A stretch of 22,500 nt of DNA from Dyadobacter sp. NIV53 (lineage in GTDB: Bacteria > Bacteroidota > Bacteroidia > Cytophagales > Spirosomataceae). Position 1 is the stretch's first letter. Each line of letters starts with the position of its first letter. The translations under genes were made by a program, and so were the position numbers. Of this stretch, positions 1 through 6,587 are shown piece after piece. Under the pieces are notes generated by a model. The model was not told the origin of the DNA, ran no database searches, and was given only the letters and a program-made list of their open reading frames with translations. The stretch is from the NCBI RefSeq assembly GCF_019711195.1, contig NZ_CP081299.1, forward strand, positions 3,852,501-3,875,000, given 5' to 3'.

Positions 1-205
1 CGCTGGTGAACCGGTTGTCACGCCAGTGGCATGGCCGGGTAGCTATGTGGGGAATAGATAAGCGCTGAAAGCATCTAAGTGCGAAACTAGCCTGAAGATG
101 AATCTTCCACATAAGGGTCGTTGTAGACTACGACGTTGATAGGCTGCAGGTGTACGTGTGGAAACACATTCAGCCGAGCAGTACTAATTACCCAACAGCT
201 TAACG
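1..205 (+). rRNA. rrl: 23S ribosomal RNA, 3' end (partial)
   Basis: This is the 3' terminal domain of 23S rRNA. The sequence carries the conserved tail blocks: the segment around GGTAGCTATGTGG, then AAGCGCTGAAAGCATCTAAG, ACGACGTTGATAGGC, and GTACTAATTACCC close to the end. The last paired residues (CTTAACGC) lie near 199-205; the exact end is estimated by comparison with the known E. coli tail. The gene starts upstream of the window. It is followed by an AT-rich spacer and a 5S gene on the same strand, the usual 23S-5S order. Confidence 0.95.
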
Positions 206-343
206 CATAACATCTTTTTATTCTTGTTCTCTTCTGCTTCCAATATGACATGAAAAGGAAGTTTATGAGCCAAAAGTTTATAAGTTCATGAGTTAAAAAT
301 ACTCTAAACTTTGAACTACTAAACTCTGAACTCCACTCAAAGA
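206..343 (+). other. 23S-5S spacer
   Basis: AT-rich spacer with no ORF or tRNA that I can see. It holds short degenerate direct repeats, for example TAAACTTTGAACT at 305-317 and TAAACTCTGAACT at 320-332, and two GTT(T/C)ATGAG words near 261 and 284. It ends abruptly where the 5S-derived repeat array begins. Confidence 0.6.
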
Positions 344-599
344 TCTTGTTGGTGGCTATTGGCCCGGACGGTGCGACGATTCGCTTCACATCTTCCCAAT
401 CCAATGTCACAAATTAAACCAACAGAAAATCTTGTTGGTGGCTATTGGCCCGGACGGTGCGACGATTCGCTTCACATCTTCCCAATCCAATGTCACACAT
501 AAACCAACAGAAAATCTTGTTGGTGGCTATTGGCCCGGACGGTGCGACGATTCGCTTCACATCTTCCCAATCCAATGTCACACATAAACCAACAGAAAA
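344..599 (+). repeat. Three tandem 85-86 bp repeats derived from the 5S rRNA 5' region
   Basis: Three head-to-tail units lie at 344-429 (86 bp), 430-514 (85 bp) and 515-599 (85 bp), and run directly into the intact 5S gene. Units 2 and 3 appear identical; unit 1 differs only near 410-417. Each begins with the same 24 bases as the 5S gene (TCTTGTTGGTGG then CTATTGGCCCGG). An 18-19 bp segment, ACGGTGCGACGATTCGCT, follows in place of the normal 5S sequence. A 5S-like stretch comes next (TTCACATCTTCCCAATCC against TTCACCTCTTCCCATCCC), then an AT-rich tail with AACAGA. None has a 3' half, so none can fold as 5S rRNA. They would be co-transcribed between 23S and 5S. Confidence 0.85.
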
Positions 600-601
600 T
601 C

Positions 602-715
602 TTGTTGGTGGCTATTGGCCCGGTGTTCACCTCTTCCCATCCCGAACAGAGAAGTTAAGCCCGGAACCGCCGATGATACTTGGGTCAAACCTGGTAAAGT
701 AGGTAGCCGCCACAA
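602..715 (+). rRNA. rrf: 5S ribosomal RNA
   Basis: This is the only complete 5S gene in the window. It shows the invariant CCCGAACAGAGAAGTTAAG block at about 640-659, the CGCCGATGATAC region, and a 3' strand GCCGCCACAA that pairs with the 5' strand TTGTTGGTGGC to form helix I, with one bulged U. The length of about 114 nt is normal. Both ends are inferred from helix I. The 5' strand can also pair with ACCAACA immediately upstream (588-594), which might matter for processing. It lies downstream of 23S on the same strand and is followed by a strong terminator. Confidence 0.93.
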
Positions 716-727
716 TACCATTAAACG

Positions 728-756
728 AAGACCATCTCTAAAGGATGGTCTTTTTT
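728..756 (+). terminator. Rho-independent terminator of the rRNA operon
   Basis: A 9-bp stem, AAGACCATC (728-736) with GATGGTCTT (744-752), has a 7-nt loop and runs into a T tract (751-756). It lies 12 nt after the 5S 3' end. Traces of the same terminator recur after both 5S pseudogenes: AAGCCATCC near 970 and AAAGACGGCTCTTTTGCGT near 1152-1170. Confidence 0.88.
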
Positions 757-766
757 GCGTGCTTAA

Positions 767-964
767 GGCCGCGCCCCGTGTTGAGCGCAACTCCGACCCA
801 ACAGAGAAGTCAAGCGGGGCTGCCTAAGCGGGGCTGCCTAAGCGGGGCTGCCTAAGCCCGCAACCGCCGATGATACCGCGCCACGCAGGCTTGGATTAGG
901 CATCCCCGATCAAACCTGGTAAAACAGGCGCGCCGCGCAGGCTAGACGCCACAATACCATTACA
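767..964 (+). pseudogene. Degenerate 5S rRNA copy with GC-rich insertions
   Basis: Exact blocks of the 5S gene appear in order: ACAGAGAAGT (801-810), AACCGCCGATGATAC (862-876), TCAAACCTGGTAAA (910-923) and CGCCACAATACCATTA (948-963). They are separated by extra GC-rich sequence. One insertion is three tandem 14-bp units GGGGCTGCCTAAGC (816-857). Two others each contain CGCGCC(A/G)CGCAGGCT (877-891 and 929-943). The 5' strand of helix I is missing, so this cannot form a normal 5S rRNA. The match continues past the gene end into a decayed terminator, so the copy arose by duplication of the gene plus its terminator. Confidence 0.8.
816..857 (+). repeat. Three perfect tandem 14-bp units inside a 5S pseudogene
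   Basis: The unit GGGGCTGCCTAAGC is repeated exactly at 816-829, 830-843 and 844-857. It expands the point that in 5S rRNA reads AAGTTAAGC|CCGG. A related but diverged pair of units (GGGGCGCCTAGC at 1064-1075 and GGGGCACCTAGC at 1077-1088) occupies the equivalent point in the next pseudogene. Confidence 0.9.
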
Positions 965-1026
965 TACACAAGCCATCCTTTTGAGTTGTTCTTTGTTGTT
1001 TACCCCCTTCCGGCACGCGTATTCCC

Positions 1027-1170
1027 GGCCTGCGCCCCCCATGTTGAGCGCAGAAGTTAAGCGGGGGCGCCTAGCCGGGGCACCTAGCTTGTGCGTAAGC
1101 CCGGTCGGAACCGCTGTCCAGCCCCCATTACAGGCAAATCCCACTCCGGATAAAGACGGCTCTTTTGCGT
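1027..1170 (+). pseudogene. Second, more decayed 5S rRNA copy
   Basis: This is recognisable from CAGAAGTTAAGC (1051-1062), CCCGGTCGGAACCGC (about 1100-1114), CCATTAC near 1126-1132, and a terminator relic AAAGACGGCTCTTTTGCGT. It shares the non-5S words GCGCCCC and GTTGAGCGCA with the preceding pseudogene (there at 771-777 and 780-789). The two probably descend from one earlier altered copy. GC-rich 12-13 bp repeats again lie right after the AAGTTAAGC block. The 5' strand of helix I and most of the 3' half are gone. Confidence 0.6.
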
Positions 1171-1255
1171 TAGTGAGTATATCATTTATTCAACAGGAGA
1201 ATGAACTTACTTCTATATTGATTTCAACTTATTTTAAATTTTTAGGTCTTATCGC

Positions 1256-1287
1256 TTGAAATTCTTAAATCTCTTTTCCTATATTTG
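1256..1287 (+). promoter_or_regulatory. Predicted trp operon promoter (Bacteroidetes type)
   Basis: TATATTTG at 1280-1287 matches the Bacteroidetes -7 consensus TAnnTTTG. A TTG element at 1256-1258 lies 21 nt upstream, within the usual spacing for the -33 element. Transcription would start near 1292-1296, about 35-40 nt before the leader peptide start. The match is by eye only. Confidence 0.55.
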
Positions 1288-1330
1288 TAATTAAGAATAA
1301 TTACTTGATAAAGGTAATTTTAACTGAATC

Positions 1331-1393
1331 ATGAAACATACATTAAATACTATTGGTTGGTGGCGCGCACGTCTTAACAGGATGGACGAGTAA
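1331..1393 (+). CDS. trpL: trp operon leader peptide
   Basis: A 20-codon ORF lies between the predicted promoter and a terminator hairpin upstream of trpE. Its peptide contains GWWRARLNRMDE, with tandem Trp codons at 1358-1363. The GWWR core matches the classical enterobacterial TrpL core. The peptide itself is expected to have no job; ribosome position on it reports charged tRNA-Trp. The stop codon (1391-1393) lies inside the sequence that can pair with the 5' arm of the downstream terminator, as attenuation requires. It is too short for ordinary ORF calling. Position, Trp codons and flanking structures together make this a confident call. Confidence 0.88.
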   Translation: MKHTLNTIGWWRARLNRMDE

Positions 1394-1466
1394 GCTATTG
1401 CATGGTATAAAATGAAATATACTTTCCTTACGGCTCGCTGTCCTCCTGACAGCGAGCTATTTTTTG
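1370..1466 (+). promoter_or_regulatory. trp attenuator with alternative RNA pairings
   Basis: Three mutually exclusive pairings are visible. Segment 1:2 is weak: CGTC (1370-1373) with GACG (1385-1388). Segment 2:3 is the antiterminator: 1379-1394 pairs with 1427-1447 in blocks (CTTA/TAAG, CTCG/CGAG, TCC/GGA, TCCT/AGGA) separated by small bulges. Segment 3:4 is the terminator at 1433-1466. A ribosome stalled on the Trp codons (1358-1363) would leave segment 2 free to capture segment 3 and allow read-through. A ribosome reaching the stop at 1391 would cover segment 2 and permit termination. The mechanism is inferred from the classical trp attenuator. Confidence 0.8.
1433..1466 (+). terminator. 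Attenuator terminator before trpE
   Basis: A perfect 10-bp stem, GCTCGCTGTC (1433-1442) with GACAGCGAGC (1448-1457), has a CTCCT loop and is followed by TATTTTTT. It is a strong intrinsic terminator placed 22 nt before the trpE start codon, so it controls entry into the whole operon. Confidence 0.9.
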
Positions 1467-1487
1467 TTATTTATATCAAATTTCACG

Positions 1488-2909
1488 ATGATCATCTCCA
1501 ATAAAACCTATTCTATATCAACTCGTTATAAAAAATTACTAGCTGATACGCTTACACCTGTTTCTATTTATCTGAAACTTCGTGACCGCTTTGTAAATAC
1601 AATACTTCTAGAAAGTTCGGACTATCATGGAAATGAAAATTCATTTACATATATCTGCTGTGATCCCGTAGCATCCTTCAAGCTAAACAACAACGTTGTA
1701 ACAACGCTTTTTCCTGATGGGCAAAATGAAACTTTTGAATTATCCACTCCAAAAGATGCTGTGCAGGCTTTGTATGGATTTGCACAAAGTTTTATTTCGG
1801 AAAAACAAAAATTCCCATTTATAACAAATGGCCTGTTTGGTCATATGACCTATGATGCTGTTACTTATTTTGAAGATATAAGCATTCAGCCAGCAAATGC
1901 TGAAACAGAAATTGATCAGATTTTTTATCAGGTTTATCGCTATGTTATCGCTATTAACCATTTTAAAAATGAACTATATATTTTTGAGCATCAGTACGGA
2001 GAAAATAGTGAAGAAAGCGGACTGGATCAAATAGAAGCTTTAATTAAAAACAGGAATTTTCCCAAGTACGACTTTAAGATTACTTCTGAAGAAACTTCAA
2101 ACGTTACCGACGATGAAATGCGAGAAGTTATTCAAAAAGGCATTGACTATTGTTTACGCGGAGATGTATTCCAAATTGTTCCTTCCAGGCGTTTCAGCAG
2201 GGATTTTCAAGGAGATGAATTTAATGTATACCGTGCTTTAAGATCGATCAATCCTTCACCTTATTTGTTTTATTTTGACTACGGAAATTACAAAATATTT
2301 GGTTCGTCTCCTGAAAAGCAAATATTTATAAAAAACGGACAGGCTGAAATCCACCCTATTGCAGGTACATTCCGCAGAACAGGTGATGATCAGGCTGATG
2401 CAGAAGCTGCGCAAAATCTTTTAAACGACCCAAAAGAAACTGCTGAACATGTAATGCTGGTAGATCTTGCAAGAAATGACCTCAGCAGAAGCTGCGATGC
2501 GGTAAAAGTTACCAATTACAAAGAAGTTCAGTATTATTCTCATGTCATTCACCTGGTTTCGAAGGTGGTAGGAAAAATGAACGAAGGTGTAAATCCTCTT
2601 CAACTGGTTGCAGATACTTTTCCTGCAGGAACACTTTCCGGCGCCCCGAAACACAATGCAATGAAACTCATTGATCAGATGGAGACCAGTAACCGCAGTA
2701 TTTATGGCGGAGCAATAGGCTTTATGGACTTCAATGGAGATTTCAATCATGCGATAGCAATCCGTACGTTTTTAAGTAAAAACAACACCTTATTTTATCG
2801 TGCAGGAATGGGGGTAGTAGCCAAATCAATTGTAGAAAGCGAATTGCAGGAAATTAACAGTAAACTCGCAGCATTAAGAAAAGCCATTGATTTTGCAGAA
2901 GAAATTTAA
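1488..2909 (+). CDS. trpE: Anthranilate synthase component I
   Basis: Makes anthranilate from chorismate, using ammonia supplied by TrpG; first committed step of tryptophan synthesis, in the cytosol. The protein has 473 residues, normal for the family. LLESS near 41-45 corresponds to the tryptophan feedback-inhibition site of TrpE. NPSPYLFY (about 255-262), PIAGTFRR (290-297) and GTLSGAPK (381-388) are chorismate-binding enzyme motifs. I chose the ATG at 1488 because an upstream TTG at 1464 lies within the T tract of the attenuator, and the protein then starts like other Bacteroidetes TrpE proteins. First structural gene of the operon, controlled by attenuation and probably also by feedback inhibition. 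Confidence 0.97.
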   Translation: MIISNKTYSISTRYKKLLADTLTPVSIYLKLRDRFVNTILLESSDYHGNENSFTYICCDPVASFKLNNNVVTTLFPDGQNETFELSTPKDAVQALYGFAQSFISEKQKFPFITNGLFGHMTYDAVTYFEDISIQPANAETEIDQIFYQVYRYVIAINHFKNELYIFEHQYGENSEESGLDQIEALIKNRNFPKYDFKITSEETSNVTDDEMREVIQKGIDYCLRGDVFQIVPSRRFSRDFQGDEFNVYRALRSINPSPYLFYFDYGNYKIFGSSPEKQIFIKNGQAEIHPIAGTFRRTGDDQADAEAAQNLLNDPKETAEHVMLVDLARNDLSRSCDAVKVTNYKEVQYYSHVIHLVSKVVGKMNEGVNPLQLVADTFPAGTLSGAPKHNAMKLIDQMETSNRSIYGGAIGFMDFNGDFNHAIAIRTFLSKNNTLFYRAGMGVVAKSIVESELQEINSKLAALRKAIDFAEEI

Positions 2910-2956
2910 AAAACCATCGGCCGACAGCTAAGAACATCGGTGTTCCAATTAATCTA

Positions 2957-3346
2957 ATGCCACAGATCAAAATATACGGTTTAGAAGAGTGTTTGAAACC
3001 GAAAAGGGAATTACTCTCCAATGTATTGCATTCATGCATTGTGGAAGCATTTAAATACCCTCTGGACAAAAGCGCTCATCGATTTTTTTATCTTGATCAG
3101 AAAGATTTTTATTACCCGCAAGGGAGAAGTAAACAATATACAATCATAGAAATTTCTCTTTTTGAAGGACGATCCATAGAATCGAAAAGAATGCTATATA
3201 AATTGATTTTTGAACGATTTGAAAACGAAATGGGTATTTCTGCTAATGACATAGAAATCACATTAACTGAAACTCCCATTTACAACTGGGGCATTAGAGG
3301 AAAATCGGCAGATGAACTATTATTGGATTATCAGATCCGGATTTAG
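2957..3346 (+). CDS. Tautomerase-superfamily protein
   Basis: 129 residues, cytosolic. It starts MPQIKIYG: the proline just after the initiator Met is the catalytic base of the 4-oxalocrotonate tautomerase/MIF superfamily once Met is removed. The central EISLFEGRSIESKRMLYKLI and the later ETPIYNWGIRGKSADE stretch resemble the longer, duplicated-fold Tautomerase_2 group. It lies 47 nt after trpE and 65 nt before trpG, on the same strand and without its own visible terminator, so it is probably co-transcribed. Its substrate is unknown. A role on a keto acid or enol metabolite is possible, but nothing in the sequence ties it to tryptophan synthesis. Confidence 0.75.
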   Translation: MPQIKIYGLEECLKPKRELLSNVLHSCIVEAFKYPLDKSAHRFFYLDQKDFYYPQGRSKQYTIIEISLFEGRSIESKRMLYKLIFERFENEMGISANDIEITLTETPIYNWGIRGKSADELLLDYQIRI

Positions 3347-3411
3347 ACAGAAACGATTTAATACAAAAATGCACATCACAGATTATTGCTAATAGCTAAC
3401 AGCCAATCAAT

Positions 3412-3978
3412 ATGAAAATTCTTGTTATTGACAATTACGATTCTTTCACTTATAATCTGGTATATATCCTGCGTGAACTTCACGGTGATGTGGATATTTT
3501 CCGTAATGATAAAATTACGCTGGAAGATGTAGGTAAGTATGATAAAATACTTCTTTCTCCTGGTCCGGGTATTCCTTCCGAAGCTGGCATCTTACAGGAT
3601 GTGGTACGCGAGTACGGGTCAACAAAGAGTATATTGGGCATATGCCTCGGACACCAGGGAATTGGCGAAGTTTATGGTGCGAGCCTGGAAAATATGACTG
3701 ACGTATTACACGGAATCAGTGATACAGCTTTTGTTACAGACTCTACGGAAAGGATTTTTAAAGGCTTGCCTTCTGAAATCAAAGTGGGCCGGTATCATTC
3801 CTGGACTGTTATTCCTGAAACATTTACTGAAAACATGACCATAACAGCACTGGATGAAAAAGGCCGGGTAATGGGTCTTTCCCATAAAACTTATGACGTA
3901 AAAGGATTACAATTTCATCCGGAATCTGTATTGACGGAACATGGAAAAGAAATGTTGCAAAATTGGCTTATTGGTTAA
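3412..3978 (+). CDS. trpG: Anthranilate synthase component II (glutamine amidotransferase)
   Basis: 188 residues, the normal size for a stand-alone class I glutamine amidotransferase. It releases ammonia from glutamine for TrpE. It starts MKILVIDNYDSFTYNLV, the conserved TrpG/PabA N-terminus. The oxyanion region LLSPGPG is at 47-53, the nucleophile Cys78 lies in GICLGHQ, and the His169/Glu171 pair lies in LQFHPES, so the triad is complete. The same family can also serve folate synthesis (PabA), and one protein may do both. The trp context favours TrpG. No phosphoribosyltransferase fusion is present. Confidence 0.95.
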   Translation: MKILVIDNYDSFTYNLVYILRELHGDVDIFRNDKITLEDVGKYDKILLSPGPGIPSEAGILQDVVREYGSTKSILGICLGHQGIGEVYGASLENMTDVLHGISDTAFVTDSTERIFKGLPSEIKVGRYHSWTVIPETFTENMTITALDEKGRVMGLSHKTYDVKGLQFHPESVLTEHGKEMLQNWLIG

Positions 3979-4032
3979 ATCCTTTAACAAATAAGTAATT
4001 CATAATAAACAGACAACGTTCTCACTTAATTA

Positions 4033-5022
4033 ATGAAAGCCATTCTCAACCATCTTTTCGAGTATAAAGTTTTAAGTAAACAACAATCCAAGGAAATACT
4101 CATCGGAATTAGTTCAGGACAGTATTCAAATTCTGAAATAGCATCCTTTCTCACGATTTATGCCATGCGCAGCATAACAGTTGAAGAACTGGAAGGATTT
4201 CGTGATGCAATGCTGGAAATGTGCCTTGCGGTCGATCTTTCCGGATATGATCCTATTGATGTATGTGGAACCGGAGGAGATGGAAAAGATACATTCAACA
4301 TTTCTACACTATCCTGTTTTGTGGTAGCTGGCACCGGACAGCATGTTGCCAAACATGGTAATCATGGTGTTTCTTCGCTTTGCGGTTCATCTACTGTCCT
4401 GCAATACCTGGGAGCAAAATTTACCAATGACAAGAGTATTCTAGAACGTCAGATTGCTGAATCAAAGGTTTGTTTTTTACATGCTCCATTGTTCCATCCT
4501 GCTATGAAAAATGTTGCTCCTGTAAGACGCGAGTTAGGCGTTAAAACCTTTTTCAATATGCTTGGACCAATGGTCAATCCGGTCTCTCCCCAAAAACAGC
4601 TGGTAGGGGTGTTCAGTCTTGAATTAGCACGTCTTTTTGCTTATCTTTACCAACAAACCGATAAGCAGTTTTTAGTTCTTCATACCTTAGACGGCTACGA
4701 CGAAGTGTCATTAACAGGAGCTTTTAAAATCATTTCCGCTCATACAGAGCAAGTTTTGAATCCATCTCATTTGGGATTGGCAACATTACGCCCGGAAGAT
4801 CTTTCAGGAGGAGATACGGTTGAAGCCTCTGCCAGGATTTTTATGGACGTACTGAATGACGAAGCTACTTTTGCTCAAAAACAGGCTGTTATAGCTAATG
4901 CCGGGTTGGCTTTACATTGTGCAAATCCGAAACTATCACTAATTGAAGCAGTAGCCACGGCTAAGGAATCCCTTGAGAGTAAAAAAGCACTGAAAAGCTT
5001 TAAAACATTGATGGAAATATAA
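4033..5022 (+). CDS. trpD: Anthranilate phosphoribosyltransferase
   Basis: Transfers phosphoribose from PRPP to anthranilate. It has 329 residues, close to the family norm. The PRPP/pyrophosphate loop GTGGD is at 79-83, followed by the KHGN motif at 107-110 and the GSSTVLQYLGA region near 118-128. The N-terminal helical domain and the C-terminal alpha/beta domain are both full length. It is 54 nt after trpG, in the same operon. Confidence 0.97.
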   Translation: MKAILNHLFEYKVLSKQQSKEILIGISSGQYSNSEIASFLTIYAMRSITVEELEGFRDAMLEMCLAVDLSGYDPIDVCGTGGDGKDTFNISTLSCFVVAGTGQHVAKHGNHGVSSLCGSSTVLQYLGAKFTNDKSILERQIAESKVCFLHAPLFHPAMKNVAPVRRELGVKTFFNMLGPMVNPVSPQKQLVGVFSLELARLFAYLYQQTDKQFLVLHTLDGYDEVSLTGAFKIISAHTEQVLNPSHLGLATLRPEDLSGGDTVEASARIFMDVLNDEATFAQKQAVIANAGLALHCANPKLSLIEAVATAKESLESKKALKSFKTLMEI

Positions 5023-5024
5023 TA

Positions 5025-5111
5025 ATGAGCCCTGATCAACGGCATGAAGTAACTCCTGGTTATGTCTTTCCTGAGTTTAGTTTAAATATTGCAGATATTT
5101 TTAAAGATTGA
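5025..5111 (+). pseudogene. 28-codon ORF, possible C-terminal remnant of a Uma2-family gene
   Basis: A short ORF starts 2 nt after the trpD stop and ends TGATG, overlapping the trpC start by one base. The peptide ends VFPEFSLNIADIFKD. This resembles the extreme C-terminus of Uma2 (DUF820) nuclease-like proteins, which often end in a PxFxLxLADLF-type strand-helix. The rest of such a protein is absent. It could be a relic, or a translated short peptide that couples trpD to trpC translation. The family assignment rests on a short motif remembered by eye and is weak. Confidence 0.35.
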
Positions 5112-5929
5112 TGAATATATTAGAAAAGATTGTTGCGCGTAAGCATGTTGAAGTAACAGAAGCAAAAAAGCAAAAATCCATCTCCGACCTGGAAAAGGAA
5201 GAATTGTTTTCGCGCGCGACTGTTTCATTATCCGCTTCTTTAAAATTTGCAATTTCTCCTCAGATCATTTCAGAATTCAAGAGAAAATCTCCTTCCAAAG
5301 GAATTATTAATCCTTTGGTAAATCCGGAAACGGTTACAGCGGATTATGTAAATGCAGGCGCTGCAGCACTTTCGGTACTTACTGATATTGATTTTTTTGG
5401 CGGATCGTTTGACGATTTTTTAAAAGCGAGAATGGCCAATCCTGCAATACCGATGCTGCGCAAAGATTTCATTATTGATGAATATCAGCTTTTTGAAGCA
5501 AAATCCATAGGTGCAGATGTTATTTTATTGATAGCAGCTTGTTTGGAACCCAGGGAAATTGAAGCATTAAGCAAGACAGCACAATCACTTGGACTGGAAG
5601 TATTGCTTGAAGTCCATAATTCTGAAGAGTTAAAAATAAGCTTGTTTGATAGTGTTGATATAGTGGGAGTTAACAACAGAAATCTCAAAACATTTGAAAC
5701 TTCTATTGAAACTTCCATTGCTTTGAGTGAACAGATCCCCGATTCTTTTGTTAAGATATCAGAAAGCGGGTTAAAAGATGCCGAAACCATTTTGCATTTA
5801 TATAAATATGGATACAAAGGTTTTTTAATTGGCGAAACGTTTATGAAAACAGTAAATCCGGGAGCCGCACTTGCAGATTTACAAAATGATATCTCTCAAC
5901 TTAGTAATCCAAATTTTTTGGCTTTATGA
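5111..5929 (+). CDS. trpC: Indole-3-glycerol phosphate synthase
   Basis: Closes the indole ring from carboxyphenylamino-deoxyribulose phosphate; a TIM barrel of 272 residues. Family motifs are SEFKRKSPSKG (about 55-65, substrate and catalytic lysine region), VLTDIDFFGGS, LRKDFIIDEYQ, GVNNRNLKTF and ISESGL. I use ATG 5111 rather than a TTG one codon earlier. The 28-codon ORF before it ends at the start codon, and the gene overlaps trpF by the ATGA tetranucleotide at 5926-5929, so translational coupling is likely. It is a separate gene here, not fused to trpF as in enterobacteria. Confidence 0.96.
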   Translation: MNILEKIVARKHVEVTEAKKQKSISDLEKEELFSRATVSLSASLKFAISPQIISEFKRKSPSKGIINPLVNPETVTADYVNAGAAALSVLTDIDFFGGSFDDFLKARMANPAIPMLRKDFIIDEYQLFEAKSIGADVILLIAACLEPREIEALSKTAQSLGLEVLLEVHNSEELKISLFDSVDIVGVNNRNLKTFETSIETSIALSEQIPDSFVKISESGLKDAETILHLYKYGYKGFLIGETFMKTVNPGAALADLQNDISQLSNPNFLAL

Positions 5930-6576
5930 AAATAAAAGTTTGCGGAATGCGTCAGCAGGACAACATTGAGGAATTAGCTGCTTTGAAGCCTAATTTTATA
6001 GGGTTTATTTTCTACGAAAAATCGCCCCGTTTTGTTGGTGAAGAATTAAATGAGGAATATGTAAAATCTATTCCGAAAAATATTAAAAAAGTAGGTGTTT
6101 TCGTAAATGCAAATCCTGGCTATATCCTTAATATGGTGAAAAAATACGATTTGCAATATGCCCAGCTACATGGAAATGAAATGCCGGATATATGCAGAAG
6201 CTTACGACAGAAAGGAGTTAATATTATCAAGGCATTCTCAATTGACGAAAATTTCAATTTTGCTATGCTTAATAACTACAAATCTTTTTGCGACTTGTTT
6301 CTGTTTGATACAAAAGGAGATAAGCCAGGTGGTAACGGTGTGCCATTCGACTGGAAATTACTGAGCAAATACGATAACGAAAAACCGTTTTTCCTGAGTG
6401 GCGGTATAGATTTGGATAATATCGAAACAATCATTGAGCTGTCTAAAAAAATGCCTGTATATGGCATTGACGTAAACAGCTTGTTTGAAACCGAATCTGG
6501 TGTTAAAGATATTGCCAAACTGGAAAAACTATTTAGTTTAATCAGAGTAAAAGAACAGGAAGAAGCGGCAGCTTAA
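5926..6576 (+). CDS. trpF: Phosphoribosylanthranilate isomerase
   Basis: Amadori rearrangement of phosphoribosylanthranilate; a TIM barrel of 216 residues. Catalytic Cys6 lies in KVCGMR and the general acid Asp128 in LFLFDTKGDKPGGNG. QLHG is at 80-83 and the phosphate-binding LSGG at 157-160. The start overlaps the trpC stop (ATGA). The short Glu/Ala-rich C-terminal tail (EQEEAAA) looks like a simple extension. Confidence 0.96.
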   Translation: MKIKVCGMRQQDNIEELAALKPNFIGFIFYEKSPRFVGEELNEEYVKSIPKNIKKVGVFVNANPGYILNMVKKYDLQYAQLHGNEMPDICRSLRQKGVNIIKAFSIDENFNFAMLNNYKSFCDLFLFDTKGDKPGGNGVPFDWKLLSKYDNEKPFFLSGGIDLDNIETIIELSKKMPVYGIDVNSLFETESGVKDIAKLEKLFSLIRVKEQEEAAA

Positions 6577-6587
6577 ATATACTTAGC

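Noticed and set aside
344..599. CRISPR array
   Set aside because: The units are contiguous 85-86 bp repeats with no variable spacers, and they are clearly 5S-derived; no cas genes are near.
445..1259. Several 70-92 codon ORFs over the 5S cluster on both strands
   Set aside because: They overlap 5S rRNA, its repeats and pseudogenes, and their translations resemble no protein. They are chance ORFs in GC-rich structured RNA sequence.
1464..1487. TTG start for trpE eight codons upstream
   Set aside because: It lies in the T tract of the attenuator terminator, and the added residues are not TrpE-like; ATG 1488 fits the family.
2932..2945. Terminator between trpE and the tautomerase gene
   Set aside because: GAACA/TGTTC forms only a 5-bp stem with a TCGG loop and no T tract; too weak to end transcription.
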